This document shows, in pieces, positions 26,796-38,562 of a stretch of 64,000 bases of DNA (positions within the stretch are counted from its first letter, which is position 1; every line of letters starts with the position of its first letter). Below the pieces are notes generated by a model. It did not search any database, had not been told where the DNA came from, and worked only from the letters and a program-made list of their open reading frames with translations. Source of the DNA: Phytopythium helicoides (lineage: Eukaryota; Oomycota; Peronosporomycetes; Pythiales; Pythiaceae); the NCBI GenBank assembly GCA_024867545.1, contig JANFNE010000048.1:56709-120708 (forward strand), read 5' to 3'. Both the position numbers and the translations under genes were made by a program.

Positions 26796-27888
26796 ATGGT
26801 GACGGCGCTGCTCGCGAGGCGCCTGGCGGCCCGTAGCGCGTCCCCAGCGCTGCGCTCGCAGCCGCGGCGGCTGCAGCAGACGGCGGCGGGTCCGGCGGGT
26901 CCGGCGGTGGGCCCCGAGGGCGAGGAGCCCAAGTACAAGCCGGGCATCTTCAGCCGCAACCCGGGCGTGACGCTGGGCGGCGTGGTGCTCGCCATCGGGC
27001 TCTACGTGTACCGCAGCTCGCGCAACAAGCGCAACTTCGAGGCCGTGCAGACGCCGATCGCTGAGGCGGCCGTCATCTCGCCCTACGAGGCCTGGGAGCT
27101 GCGCAGCTCCAACGAGATCACGTGCGTGCGGACGCTGGCGCGCCAAGCCGGTGGCTGGTGCTGACGTGGTGGTGGTGGTGATGGTGCAGGCCGGAGCGCT
27201 TCGAGGACATCAGGGAGGGAGCGCAACGCGCGTTCCCCAGCGGCAAGGCGTCCATGCAGCACTTCGACCAGTTCCTGGGCGTCAAACTCATGGACGTGGG
27301 GCTGCGCAAGGCGGTGCGTTGCGCTGCTTGTGAAAGTGGTGGAGGATTTTTTGCTGATGATGTCATGTGATGGGGCTGCAGCATCACCTGGAGCGCGTGC
27401 TGCTGAGTCTGGAGCGCGACGCCGAGCAGAAGAACGACGTGGACGCGCAGCTGGTGGCGTTCTCCATGGCGGTCAAGGGGGCGGTCGACGAGCGGCTCAA
27501 GATCCTGTTCAACCTCGCGACCAAGGCTCCTGCTGTTTCCAGCAGCGAGCAGGCAAACGAGGCAGACGAAGATGCTGGCGAGATCTCGCAGGGAGAGCTG
27601 GAGCGGCTGCTGCAGCTGCTGCTGGAGACGTACCAGGTCCCGTCGGAGAAGCGCGTGGTGGCCGAAGCCGACAAGCAGTACCCATTCCAGGAGTTCCGGT
27701 CGGCGAACGCGCATGACCTGCTCCAGGCCGCCGTGCAGGCGCAGGTTGACGACAAGAAGCTGACGGCCGCTGAAGCCAACGCGCGTACGGCGTACACGTT
27801 CGAGGCGTTCTCGCAGATCATGCGCAGCAAGCAGGTGTGTCTCTGGGGTGAGTGCTTTGCCAACTCCAAGAAGCGTATGAAGAACTAG
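26796..27888 (+). CDS. Single-pass, probably mitochondrial membrane protein, unknown function
   Basis: Proposed exons are 26796-27121, 27190-27313 and 27382-27888, giving 318 aa. Introns of 68 nt each have GTGCGT donors and TGCAG acceptors and keep the frame (NEIT-PERFEDI and GLRKA-HHLERV). The N-terminus MVTALLARRLAARSASPALR is an Arg-rich amphipathic presequence of mitochondrial type, followed by a transmembrane segment at about 58-73 (VTLGGVVLAIGLYVYRSS). The rest is helical and charged, with heptad-like ERVLLSLERDAEQ and LERLLQLLLETYQ. I do not recognise a family. It is plausibly an inner-membrane protein with a large soluble domain. Confidence 0.72.
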
Positions 27889-27970
27889 GCTCGTCGAGGC
27901 GCAACGCTAGGATCATGATAAGCACACTCTTTACAGCACCTCCGTCTTCTGGTTATGTAGATTTTGCTTG

Positions 27971-28876
27971 CTATGGTACGCGGGTCGCCTCAGCACCGCT
28001 GCTGCTCGGTACTGCCACCTCGACACTCTGGTTCATCTGCTGTGACAGTCTCATGATAGGGTGGCGCTCTACCTGGCTCATCTCCTGCAGCACCTTGGCG
28101 GTGCTGTACCGCAGTCGATGAAACTCTCGCAGCGGCACCTGGAAGCTCTTGGTCCCGCCGTCCGACGTCTGCAGCCGCAGGAGCACGACCTGCTGGTTCG
28201 ACGCTGGCGACGCCCGCGCCACCTTCCAGTCCAGCTGCTGCACGCGCGGCAGCGTCAGTTTATTGGCGCTCGCCGCCCTGTTCAGCTCCTCCCAGCTGTC
28301 ACCAAAGCCTGCGTCAGACTGGTTGGAGCGTGGACGAGCAGCATGAGAACGCCGTACTGTTCAAGCAGCTTCTCTCGGAAGCGCTCCTGGAACGCTGGCG
28401 GCAGCAGGTCCCGCTGCGCCTGCTGCTGCGCCAGCGCCTCCTTCTGCGAGGCCGAGGCCGCGCTCGTGTCTTGTCGAGGCAGCGCTCGGTCCGGCAGCAG
28501 GAACGCCATGCGGTCGCGCACCACGGCGTCCAGCAGCCTCCGCAGCACGAACGCCAGGCGAGCCACCGCCTGCTCCTCCTGTCGCCACGTCAGCGCCCTC
28601 CAGACCCACCAACACCACCCAGCAGCGCCTCACCTCCACCGACTGCGCGTACAGCGCGCCGCTGAGCTCCTCGCCCGCATCCTGCGTCCATACACTCCGT
28701 GAGCCGCGCCGCCCGCGTTTCCGCCCATTGCGACGGCTCCAGAGCACCTCCGAGCGCGAAAACAGCGCGAGCGCGAGCGCCAGCGCCGCGTCGAAGCGCT
28801 CGACCGCCGCCAGCGCGCGCTCCTCGCGCAGCAGCGCCCTCCACTCGCCCGCCGCGCGCGCGAACTCGCCCGCCAT
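27971..28876 (-). CDS. COMM domain-containing protein
   Basis: Proposed exons on the minus strand: 28748-28876, 28634-28681, 28358-28578 and 27971-28295, giving 240 aa. The three introns (66, 55 and 62 nt) have GTGCTC, GTGAGG and GTACGG donors and CAG acceptors, and all junctions stay in frame. Exon 2 is only 48 nt. The last exon encodes a COMM domain: LDWKVARAS, then VVLLRLQTSDGG, FQVPLREFHRLRYSTAKVLQ and a short tail. The N-terminal two thirds is helical, as in COMMD proteins. These form the Commander/CCC complex that recycles membrane cargo from endosomes. The COMMD subtype is not decided. It is divergent from SF3B4, 184 bp between start codons. Confidence 0.8.
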
Positions 28877-29060
28877 CGCCCTCCGCTCTTCAACGCGATC
28901 TTGCCGCTGTCGCGGCCGTCTACATCCGCAACCTCCGCATCGTCTATACGCTACTTTTGTATATTATAGTGTAACAAAGCGTATATGAATGTAATTTACG
29001 GGTAGAGAAGCGCCATGAGCGCTCCCATTTTCGAAGCAAGGGACGGACGGACGGACGGGC

Positions 29061-29954
29061 ATGTCGGCGGCCATCGAGCAGCGCAACCAGGACGCGACCG
29101 TGTACGTGGGCAACCTGGACGACCGCGTGACGGAGGAGCTGCTGTGGGAGCTCATGCTGCAGGCGGGCTCCGTGATGAACGTGCACATGCCGCGCGACAA
29201 GATCTCTGGCGCGCACCAGAACTACGGCTTCGTCGAGTTCCGCGCCGAGGAGTGCGCCGACTACGCGCTCAAGGTCATGAACATGGTGCAGCTCTTCGGC
29301 AAGCCCATGCGCGTCAAGAAGGCCTCGCACGACAAGAAGAACCTCGACATCGGCGCCAACCTCTTCGTCGGCAACCTCGACCCGGAGGTCGACGAGAAGC
29401 TGCTCTACGACACCTTCTCGGCCTTCGGAGGCATCATCGAGACGCCCAAGATCATGCGCGACGCCGACTCCAAGGCCTCGCGCGGATTCGGATTCATCAG
29501 CTTCGACTCCTTTGAGGCATCCGACCTTGCCATCGAATGCATGAACGGACAGTTCCTTTGCAACCGACAGATCGTCGTGCAGTACGCCTACAAGAAGGAC
29601 AGCAACAACGAGCGCCACGGATCCGAGGCAGAGCGCCTGCTCGCGCAGAAGAACCCCAACAAGGTGCAGCCCCACACGCGCTTCGCCTTCGCGGCTGGAG
29701 GCGTCGGCGGAGTCATGCCGCCGGCCATGGGACTCGCCCCGCCGCCGCCCCCGATGGCGCAGTTTGGCGCTGCTGGCGGCGCGTACATGATGGCTCCTCC
29801 CCCACCGCCGCAGGGAATGGCTATGGGTGTCCCTATGGGCTACCCGATGGGTGGAGCAGGCGTCCCCCCTCCTCCGCCACCGATGAGCGCTGGCATGGGC
29901 GTGCCGCCTCCGGTGAGTGCGGGAATTCCGCCTCCGCCGCCAAAGATGCATTAG
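29061..29954 (+). CDS. SF3B4: Splicing factor 3B subunit 4 (SF3b49/Hsh49)
   Basis: An intronless 297-aa ORF with two RRMs: RRM1 at 11-89 (RNP2 VYVGNL, RNP1 QNYGFVEF) and RRM2 at 99-177 ([15 protein letters not shown]). The C-terminus from about 205 is rich in Pro, Gly and Met with poly-Pro runs. The layout and the phrase [15 protein letters not shown] are diagnostic of SF3B4, which binds pre-mRNA near the branch site as part of U2 snRNP SF3b. It is somewhat shorter than the human protein because the Pro-rich tail is reduced. A (GGAC)n microsatellite lies just before the start codon (about 29037-29058). Confidence 0.95.
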   Translation: MSAAIEQRNQDATVYVGNLDDRVTEELLWELMLQAGSVMNVHMPRDKISGAHQNYGFVEFRAEECADYALKVMNMVQLFGKPMRVKKASHDKKNLDIGANLFVGNLDPEVDEKLLYDTFSAFGGIIETPKIMRDADSKASRGFGFISFDSFEASDLAIECMNGQFLCNRQIVVQYAYKKDSNNERHGSEAERLLAQKNPNKVQPHTRFAFAAGGVGGVMPPAMGLAPPPPPMAQFGAAGGAYMMAPPPPPQGMAMGVPMGYPMGGAGVPPPPPPMSAGMGVPPPVSAGIPPPPPKMH

Positions 29955-30217
29955 ATTTTGTGGTTGGCGAAGCAGGACTTGCCATGAGAGGCTGGTAAGA
30001 GGATTTACAGTAATTTAGACGTCATCGACACCTTCGCCATTGCATTGAGCATGTTGATGCTGCCTACGCAGCGACAACAAATTGCAACAAGTCGCACGTG
30101 AACCGTCGCGGCTCTTCCTTGGGCCATGATGGCTCGTCAGCACGCGACCAGTTGCCGTCCGCCTCCTCAACCACTTCGCTCTTTTGCAGCTTGCGACCAC
30201 ATCTAATCGCTGTTGGC

Positions 30218-31545
30218 ATGATGGCGAGCCCAAACATTCATTCGATCGACATCTCCATCACGAACAATCAAGAACTCGAAGCCGTTCGAAGTCATGAAGA
30301 GATGCCGGTCCTTGAAGTTGTTTCACTGACGTTGACAAGAGGCTCCATTGTGCCAAGCCAACGAGGAGGATCAACACTGACGCAGGTACGGAACACAAAA
30401 TTGCTGACGTTGGAATCATGAATCCGCCTAATGATGGCTAGGGCTCAGGCTGCTAATGGCAAAGTCTACCTCATCGGTGGAGCAAATCGAGAGGCTGAGA
30501 GCTTTGGTGACGTGCACGCGTTCGATATTGGCAAGTAGTATGTCAGGTTCCCGTGCTCCAGGTGAATTTGTGTCTGATCAGTTCTTTATTGCAAACAGTG
30601 GCGAGACGATGGGAGCGTGTCACCCCATCAAGCGGCAGCTTGCCTCCGCGCAGTGGGCACTCGACGGTCGCAGTGGGCAATGAACTCATCGTGTTCGGAG
30701 GGTTCAACGCACGCGAAGGCGTCGTATACAACGATATCCACGTGTTCAATTGTGGTATGGTGTGCTTGAACATGTCGACTTCAAAAGAAACTTTGTATTG
30801 ACCTGAGTACCTGGTTGTGATAGATACGCGAGTGTGGACTCGAGTTATTGCGGAAGGAGAATTGCCAAAGGCTCGAAATGCTCACGTAGCTTTACTACTT
30901 CCCTCTCACAATCAAGAAAGCGATACGTCTATGCTAGTCTTTGGCGGATCATCACCGTATAATGGCGCCTTCGACGACGTGTTCTTGCTGCACCTCCGCA
31001 AAGCCAACACCTCGGAAAGCGGCAAATATCGATGGGAGAAACTTCACTGCTCAGGTGAGCAACCGGAAGCTAGAGAGCTGCATTGCGGAGTTGTTGTGTC
31101 AGATTCTAGCATTTGCTTCTTGGGTGGACGCAACCAGCATGGGAGCATGAGCACAGACATGGTATACCTCGACACTGCTACATGGCAATGGCAGGTTATC
31201 CCAATGTGCGGCTGGGCTCGCTGCTCCCATGTTGCGGGGCTTGTTGATGGCATTCTCACGAGCTTCGGTGGGTTTGACGGCTCTGCTGTCTGCGGAGACT
31301 GCTGGCAATTCTGCGACCAAATCGACGAATGGCGACCTGCGCAAACGCTCACCTCGAACAAAGCGGATACCGCTGCATGTGAGCGTTTTGGTCATTGTGG
31401 AGCAATGGTTGTGTCCCTTGCTGGCGATTTAGCCAACAACAATTCCACAGAGATTCTAGATCAGGCGCTTCTAGTGTTCGGCGGGATGAATGCCGAGGCA
31501 GATCTCCATGACGTCGTGCTTATCAGTCGGCAAAGACGGCTTTAG
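30218..31545 (+). CDS. Kelch-repeat beta-propeller protein
   Basis: Proposed exons are 30218-30385, 30449-30534, 30606-30754 and 30824-31545, giving 374 aa. The introns are 63, 71 and 69 nt with GTACGG, GTAGTA and GTATGG donors. The second junction (FDIGK-RWERV) is the least certain. Six kelch blades are seen by their GG motifs: LIGGANREAESFGDV, VFGGFNAREGVVYND, VFGGSSPYNGAFDDV, FLGGRNQHGSMSTDM, FGGFDGSAVCGD and VFGGMNAEADLHDV, each followed by an aromatic W or Y strand. There is no BTB or F-box domain, so it is a stand-alone propeller, probably a protein-interaction scaffold. The stop is 141 bp from the convergent carrier gene. Confidence 0.82.
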
Positions 31546-31686
31546 CGAGTTCAAACAAAGCCAACTGCACCTACTATGCCAAGAATCCAAGATTTCACCG
31601 CGAACCCAAGCCACGGTGATACCCAACACCGAATCCTGAAGCTGAAGCCGCCAGTAAAGGTCGACTGCCAATTCCCGTCTGGATTT

Positions 31687-33641
31687 TTATTCTACTTTCT
31701 CTATTCCCATGAGCTCTTTCAGAATGTCGTAAGTTGTCAGGCTGATTCCAGTCGACAGAGGACTCTGTACGAATCATTTGAAAATACATTTCAACTTGTT
31801 AGCACCTCGCAAACGAAATACAGATCAATAGCAAAGACGTACGCGCATCCAGTTGACCGACACGCCCTTGAAAAGACCTCGCCATCCTTCGCGAGCTACG
31901 ATGATGCGCGCGGTAGTCATCACGCCTGTGTACCGAAGCTCTCCTAGTGACCCGCTTACGTATCCATCCGTCTGGATTCTCCGTCGAATGGTGTCCATCG
32001 GGTACGTAGCTGATGTTGAGACAGCGGGGAAAAGGTTAGCTCCAAGACGTCGCTGGAAGCTAGCAACACGCTAACGTACTGGTTTGAGCGATACAAGCAG
32101 CGAAATACGAGCACACAAACTTGGAGACTGGGTTCAACGATACTGGAGGATCCGTGTCGCTACTTGCCCTGTGTCGACTATGCTGGAAATCGAGCATCTG
32201 AGGATGACAAAGATAACATTCAGTTTGGCCAGGCTAGACATTCAAAAGATGGCAATAAACGCACCAGTGCTTTGAACCGCTCGTTCAATGTGAAACCGAT
32301 ACCCGTGTAAGGCAGCGTGCCGAGCAAGGACGGCACCAACCCGCGCGAGAACGAGCGAAGACCTTCCAACTTGTACATGGTCACGACCGCATCCACGACG
32401 CTAGTATACCTGAGCTTCCCATGCTGCACCATGTATCGAGCGCGAACGATGTCCAGGGGGTAGGCGACGACGAGCGACAGCGCGCCAGCAAGAGAACCAG
32501 CAGCAACGAGCTGAACGTTTGAAAGCTTCTGCAGCTCCTGATCTCCCTTCTTTTCAGCCTCACGGTAGTTGTATGCGTGGAATTTCCTTCGGAAGTAATC
32601 AAATCCAGAGTGCTGCAGCCCTGCGTACGGCACCACGCGCAAAATGTTGAGCATGTTGCCGCGGAAAAGCGCCGCAAAACCGTCTTGAACTACGATCTTT
32701 CGGCTTAGACGGAATGCATTGCGGAAACTGAATTTGTGTTGGTCCGTCACTTGGAACAGCATCTTGACGCGATCCATGGGCGCGAGCATTGACTTGGCAA
32801 CAATGCCTGCCGCACCTCCAGCGATAAACGACTTGGACACGGTGGCAATAGAGCCCTTCCTTGTCAGCGTCGAGATCGGTCCTTGCTTTTCGCCTTCAGC
32901 GCCATCCGTCTGCCTGGCCTGCCCAAGATCGTCGTCTTCTTCATCGTCCTCCTCGGTATCCTCTTCGCTCGAGACGACGCCGACGCTAGTGGTCTCAAAC
33001 GATGGGTTGGCCGAGAATCCGTGGGGTTCATATGGCTTCCCTGCCGCATTCAGCTCGCTTGCCTTCTCTCCCGGTACTGCAGCGCGCTTGTTGCCGCCTT
33101 GCTTGGCGCGCAGATGCCTCCTTGTCTGCAGCAGGTCCTTGATGCCCTTGGTGATTTCCTCGGTGGACAGCGCGTCCTCCGGCCGGATGACGACGAACAC
33201 GTCCTCGCCCTCGCTCATGCCAAAGTCGATGGTGGCGATCTGCTTGGCCCACGTGAGGTACACGTTCTGCACGGACAGCGGGCTGATGTCCTTCCAGCGC
33301 ATGACCCAGGAGCAGAAGGCCGCAAAGTCCATCCTATCGCCGCCCGCGCGGTGCGAGAAGCTCTGCAGGTCGCGCCAGAGCAGGCGGCGCGTCTCCTCCG
33401 ACACGAGCAGCTTGTCAGGGTCCAGGCGCTCGATCTCGCGCACCAGCGCGCGCATCGAGATGGTGTCGCGCGCGTCGGGCCGTAGGTCGTCGAAGAAGAC
33501 GCGCATGATCTCCAGCACCTCGGGCGTCAGGCGGAAGTCCGGGTTGTACGCGCGCAGCGACTGCAGCGCGTGGCGCAGCTGCTGCCGCTTGGCGCGCAGC
33601 TCGGGCGAGTCGTCCACGCCGCCGCGCTCCTTTCCGCCCAT
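31687..33641 (-). CDS. Mitochondrial carrier (SLC25A42-like) with long N-terminal extension
   Basis: Proposed exons on the minus strand: 32265-33641, 32080-32197, 31843-32009 and 31687-31764, giving 579 aa. The introns are 67, 70 and 78 nt. Reading only exon 1 would lose the third repeat. With splicing, all three carrier signatures appear: APMDRVK at 287-293, YPLDIVR from 394 and YPMDTIRRR from about 500. The triplet resembles SLC25A42/SLC25A16 carriers of coenzyme A and adenine nucleotides in the inner mitochondrial membrane. About 255 residues precede the carrier domain. They include two segments that look like degenerate EF-hands (FFDDLRPDARDTISMRALV and DRMDFAAFCSWVMRW) and an acidic linker. 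Ca2+ control as in SCaMC carriers is possible, but the loops lack several ligand residues. Confidence 0.88.
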
Positions 33642-34212
33642 TGCGCCGCCAATTCCGGCCCGTTGGTGCCCGCCGAGGGCTCAATCGCACCGCTGAGACC
33701 TCGCCGACGCCCAGCAGCCGACCGCAGGCGCCTGGACGCCGCCTGGGAGCGCGCAGAGCCGCCGGGAGCCGCGACTCGCCTGCTGCTTCGCCCTCCACCG
33801 TCGGAAGGGGGGAAATGCTGAAGTGCACCCCATGTGCTGCACCCGTTGTCCACTTTATGGATAATCCGAAACTACTGAATTTTGAAGCCCAAAATGATGT
33901 ATACGCCCCATATTTGGCATGCGCTGTTTCAGCTCCAAGCCAATAACCCAAATTATCATGAATGCATATACCCAATACAAGGAGAGTGCACGCAAATAAG
34001 CATACAAAAACGCAGAGGAGCGGGAAAACACGCAGATTGAAGTTCAAACCCTCAGATATATCCATAGGTGGGGAAGCTATCTATGGCTGCGAAACCTTCA
34101 ACTTGGCCAAGTTGCTGCCCGAACGCCACACTTTCACCTCCAAGTCGACGGAATTGAGCTCCTGCGTGCTGCGAGTGTCTCCTAGCGTCGTGAAAAGGCG
34201 GATTCGCTGGCG
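33642..34212. other. Divergent intergenic region
   Basis: A 571-bp region between the carrier start (-) and the proposed ARMC2 start (+). It should hold both promoters. No other gene is seen. Confidence 0.5.
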
Positions 34213-37014
34213 ATGGAGGCCTACATTGCGCGTGGGGGCATTTCCCACGTCTTGTCACAGGTGCACAACCAGCTTTTCCATGTGATTCGCAATGATGCAT
34301 GTCAACAAATTGACGTCTTTGGCGATGATCGGACGCAGGCGCGGGCATCGCTCAAGAATCCCTCGCGTCCATACACTCCACGCACCAATGGTACTTTACA
34401 GATCGCAATTTCGTGCAAATGGAAAGTAACAAGCGATAAACCTCATCTGAACAACAGCTCGCCCGCTTTTCTCCGGAGATGACTATCGGACTGACTCACG
34501 GCCGAGCTCCTCCTACACACCTGCAGAGAAGATGGAGCTCGAGCGGAGGATGTCAGCCAAGTCGACGGTTGACGCTCCCCCGTCGTCTCTCGTCCCTCCA
34601 CGAGGAGCCGACACCAACAATTTCTACAGCCCTGACGTGTCATTGATATCCGCCGATGCGAAAGCCTCCGCATCGTCTACCCAAATCAAGCTTGTGCACG
34701 CCCCTCCAATGATTTTCGACCCCGCGAACGCGCTTGACATGGCTGATGATGCTTTTGAAGACGATAGAGTTACTAGAGCCAACGAGTCGTTTGACCCCGA
34801 GTCGTCCTTGACGCTACCGTCCCATGTAAGCCATGCTTGGTTAGATGGATATGCTATACCAGGCTGACATATATGTTGTAGAATGAGCTGGTGGAGTCGT
34901 ATCGCGAGATTGAGGGGTGTTTGAGAGGCTTAGTATCCATGGGCTCCACCTCTGGCTTCAATTTGGAGCTTGATCGGCTCTGCCGAATGTTGGAGCGATT
35001 TATCGATCTAAGTACCTTTCTGCAGTCTGGTGCTCCATCTCAGTGCGCGGATGGCTCAAGTGATCCAGCGACAAATAATGCATACCTGTGTAGCAAGCTT
35101 TTTCGAGCATTATGTTCAGAGATATTGGAGCGCTGGAGTACATCGCCATCCATTGTTCTCGAGCTCACTCCCTATCTGATTCAGCTTTTTGCGAGTGCGA
35201 GAAGGATTGAGGATGCGACTGCAAACACTCAAATTGTATTACTCGGAAAGCTTCTCTTCATGCTGAGTAAGGACAGTGCCAACGACCTTGCCTTTTGCAG
35301 TGTGCGATACGTCGAGGCTGCACTCGACTGTATTTCCAGCACGAGTGTTACGGCTAGATCAAGGCGATTTGCTGGCGCAAAGTCTGGAGTAGAAGAAAAC
35401 GATTGTGACGATAGCGCCAATCCGCTAGACTCGCTTGAGCTGCTATTTCCTATGAAGACCCTCATCTACATTGCTGGCACCCTGAAGAACCTCTCAAATG
35501 GAGCAGAAGATCGCATGCTTAAGCTTCTTGCAACACATCGATGTATTCCAATCCTCAGCGAAACGTTGTTATGGCGTCAAGCCGAGACAACCACTGCTGT
35601 CGTATCCAAAGAAATCGCACAGTTTTTAGTGCAAGCAACAGGGATCCTCCGGAATTTGTCGGCATCGAAAGGAAACTCAAAGCAGTTCCTAGATGCCCGG
35701 ATTGCGGTTCGACTATGCACCGCGATTCCCGATTTTCTTAGCCATCAGGAGCTAATGGTCAACATCTCTAGAATTCAAAGCAAGCTAACTCTTCACGAGA
35801 AGCCTCGCGCTCAGATCAATCAGTCACCTTCCAGCATCGGGCATCTGATGGCACTAGTAAACCCGAAGCTCAACGCATGGCTCTCCTTTGTGGACCATCC
35901 GCAGGAACAACAATCTGGCGAGACAAAGTCTCAAGATATGCTTTTTGTTCGAGTGTTCTTCGTTCTTGGTAATCTATGCGCCGGTAACGACACCAACCGA
36001 GTTGCACTCGCGTTTCACCAAGGTGGCATCAGTGTGTTGTTGGCAACACTCCAGTTCTATGCGCATCGCTACAAAGACACAAGCTCTCAGAACGATACTG
36101 TGAGGGAGCAATCCCTTGATATTCTAGTAAAACTCGTTCGTTTACTTGCCAACATCGCTATCAATGCGGAGGTGGCTACAGCTCTAAATGAAAGACTTGA
36201 ATTGTCAGTCGTTCCAGAGCTCCTGTGGAGCTCACTTCGTGCTGGAGACGAAGAACTTATGCTGAACTCAGTCAGCTTTGTCACAAACCTGTCGTACTTT
36301 CATCGAGGCTCCCAGCTCTGCAAGACCAAGGCTGAGGGTGACGCCAATGGGTTTGTAGAGCGACACCGCCTGGAGATTGCGGCTGTGCTTGCCGACATTC
36401 TTCTAGGGCCAAACGAAGAGGCTGTACTTGAATCTGCTCGAACGTTCGGCAACTTATCGCGGCACGCGGATATACTCGCGTACATGCGAGAAAATAAGGT
36501 TCTAGATTGCTTCGTGCTGCTTCTGGATCATAGCAACCGCGAGGTCGTGTTTGCTGTCTGCGGCGTTCTGATGAACGCAGCATTGGACCGACAGACGCGA
36601 GACACGTTGTTGGACGTCGCTCTTCCTCTCCCAGCGAATGAAATCAAGCAAGTCAGTCCTCCAGTTGAAATTTGCGGCCTTCTCACAGGCATTTTGGTTG
36701 ACTGTGTAGAGGCGGATGATATTGAAATGACCCTTATGGCTGGCAAGGTCCTGTTTAACCTGCTGCTAAAGGACTCGAAAGATGAGAAGCGTGCTCCAAT
36801 GGCCTCGATAACAACTCTCAGGCGTGTGGTGGAGTCGATTATAGAGACTTTCGAGCATCCTACAGCAGTCCATCGATCCAAAAAGGTAAAGTGTGAGACG
36901 AAAGATGTTGATGAATGCGTTGAAGACGATGTCAACGAGGAGAGCGCGGATGACGGCCGCAAAGAACTTGCATCTCTCTTGCCTCAGCTTCTTCGCAGCG
37001 TCAATAGCTTCTAA
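34213..37014 (+). CDS. ARMC2: Armadillo repeat-containing protein 2, flagellar assembly factor
   Basis: Proposed exons are 34213-34390, 34458-34825 and 34882-37014, giving 892 aa, close to the human length (about 870). Introns are 67 nt (GTACTT...CAACAG) and 56 nt (GTAAGC...TTGTAG). Including the first exon adds ARASLKNPSRPYTPR followed by ARPLFSG, which resembles the N-terminal motif of animal ARMC2. The C-terminal 550 residues are armadillo repeats: LKNLSNGAEDRML, GILRNLSASKGN, VFFVLGNLCAGNDTN, LLANIAINAEVA, FVTNLSYFHRG, ARTFGNLSRHADI and CGVLMNAALD. In Chlamydomonas and mouse, ARMC2 is needed for assembly of radial spokes and central-pair parts of the axoneme. Together with the dynein gene it supports a flagellate life stage. 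An in-frame TAG at 34183 limits the start upstream. Confidence 0.85.
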
Positions 37015-37143
37015 TCGCATGTATCTAATTATGCAGTCGCATCAAAATGCTTGCATTTCATCTTTCTTTCTCATCATGGCTGCTAGTGGTGTCGATGCCT
37101 CTCAAAACTGAGCTCATACTGCAACTCGCACATCTTTCCACGA

Positions 37144-38220
37144 CTAGACACGGCTGGCAGCTTCACCGGAGAGCAGCGGGACGCGTTCCTTGCTGAGAGG
37201 CGTTGGCTCACTGTCGCTCTGCCCCTTGAACTTGGCTTCCCAGATTGCCACGAGCACGGCCGTCAGCGCTGCTGCAAGCACGAGTCCGATCGAGTTACCG
37301 AGCACACAGTCGGCGGCCATGTAGCCCGACACAGGGTTTCCATTGAGCACGCCGCTCACGTTGCAGCTGCCGTTGAACGACAACTTCTCCAGCACGCCCG
37401 TGGCTGATTACCGCACCAAGTTAGCAGGCGAAATCCCACCATGAATCCAAAGTCGACAACCATACCAGCGGTGGCAAACGCCAGCGAGAGGATCGACAGT
37501 CCGATGGCAATGTGGTACGGCAGGAAGAAGGCTCGCACAGCCTGCTGGGCTCCCGGGTACAGGAACACAAGGAAGCTCACGAGGTACTACGCAGCAGGGC
37601 GAAGGAAGTCAGAGACCGAAGACAAGCTCAAAAGATAATGCTCGAGAGCGAGACTCACGACTGCGCCGAACGCGATGACGACCGTGAGGCCGAGCCAGCT
37701 GTGCAGGCTGTAGAGGTTGGTGATGCCGTGCTCGTTGTGGAAGCGGAAGACAGCGACTAGTCCGAGCACGCTGCTCGCGAACCCGAGGCCGTGCAGCGCC
37801 GCGTGAATGCGCTGCGTTCGGCATCCAGCTCGTCAGCCGCCACCGCTGCAGTCCAAGCAGCTGCAGCTCGTCCTCACCTTGTTGGTGTCGTGCGAGAACG
37901 GGAGCGACAGGTAGGCGAGCGCGGCTTGCGTGGAGCAGAAGAGCAGGCCGAGCGTCATGAGCACCGGGTGCCAGTTGAACACGCGGCCGTCGCCCTTGGC
38001 CCACGAGAAGCCGGCCGTGCGCTTGGCCACCACGGCGCCGCCCGCGTCCTTGCTGTACGCCGTGAGCGCGGCGCCCATCCAGTACGTCACCAGCACCAGC
38101 AGCAGCGCCGGCAGCACCTTCGGAACGGAGAGTCAACGGGGCAGGCGTTAGCGAGGCGAGGAGCTACGACAGCCGCCTGGAGCTGCGTACATGGGCGAGA
38201 GAGCGAGCGACGGAGGCCAT
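37144..38220 (-). CDS. Cytochrome b561
   Basis: Proposed exons on the minus strand: 38191-38220, 37878-38117, 37659-37811, 37466-37586 and 37144-37403, giving 267 aa. The four introns of 62-73 nt have GTACGC, GTGAGG, GTGAGT and GTATGG donors; exon 1 is only 30 nt. The product has six membrane segments and the four conserved heme-ligating histidines at positions 60 (FNWHPVLM), 97 (ALHGLG), 127 (YSLHSWLG) and 166 (LPYHIAIG). The phrase ATAATGVLEKL after helix 5 is also typical. These di-heme proteins move electrons across membranes from cytosolic ascorbate to monodehydroascorbate or ferric iron. The C-terminus has a cytosolic tail with PLLSGE. It converges with ARMC2 (129 bp between stops). Confidence 0.88.
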
Positions 38221-38562
38221 GGACGCTGGTGGAGCAGTTCCGTCGGGCGGCTGGACGATTGGGGAGTGAGTGGCGAGGCGAGGATCCTGCGCCGCTTCAA
38301 GCGGAGCTTCCTAGGAATTCGCCACGCGGGACTGCTGCGCGATTCGATTGGGAGAAGGTGTGATGTGTGTACGGCGGTGCCCACCACCAGAATGACGGCC
38401 GATGAGCAATGCGAGCCTCGCGGCTGCATGGAGCGGCTCGGCAAGGCAGGCGGATGAACTTCATCATGTCCGTGTTCGTCTGGTAATTACTCGGCTTGGA
38501 GGCCGGCGCCAGAGCGGCGCGGCCTCTTGCTCGACGGTGCGCGTCGCTCGCCTCGCGGCGGC
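38221..38562. other. Intergenic region between two minus-strand genes
   Basis: A 342-bp gap upstream of cytochrome b561 and downstream of the 197-aa protein gene. No gene is seen; it likely contains the b561 promoter. Confidence 0.45.

Noticed and set aside
34052..34348. 98-residue minus-strand frame opposite the ARMC2 first exon
   Set aside because: The plus-strand exon splices in frame to ARMC2 and matches its N-terminal motif; the minus frame shows no domain.
38191..38457. 88-residue plus-strand frame opposite the b561 first exon
   Set aside because: No domain or splice partner; the minus strand carries a coherent five-exon b561 gene.
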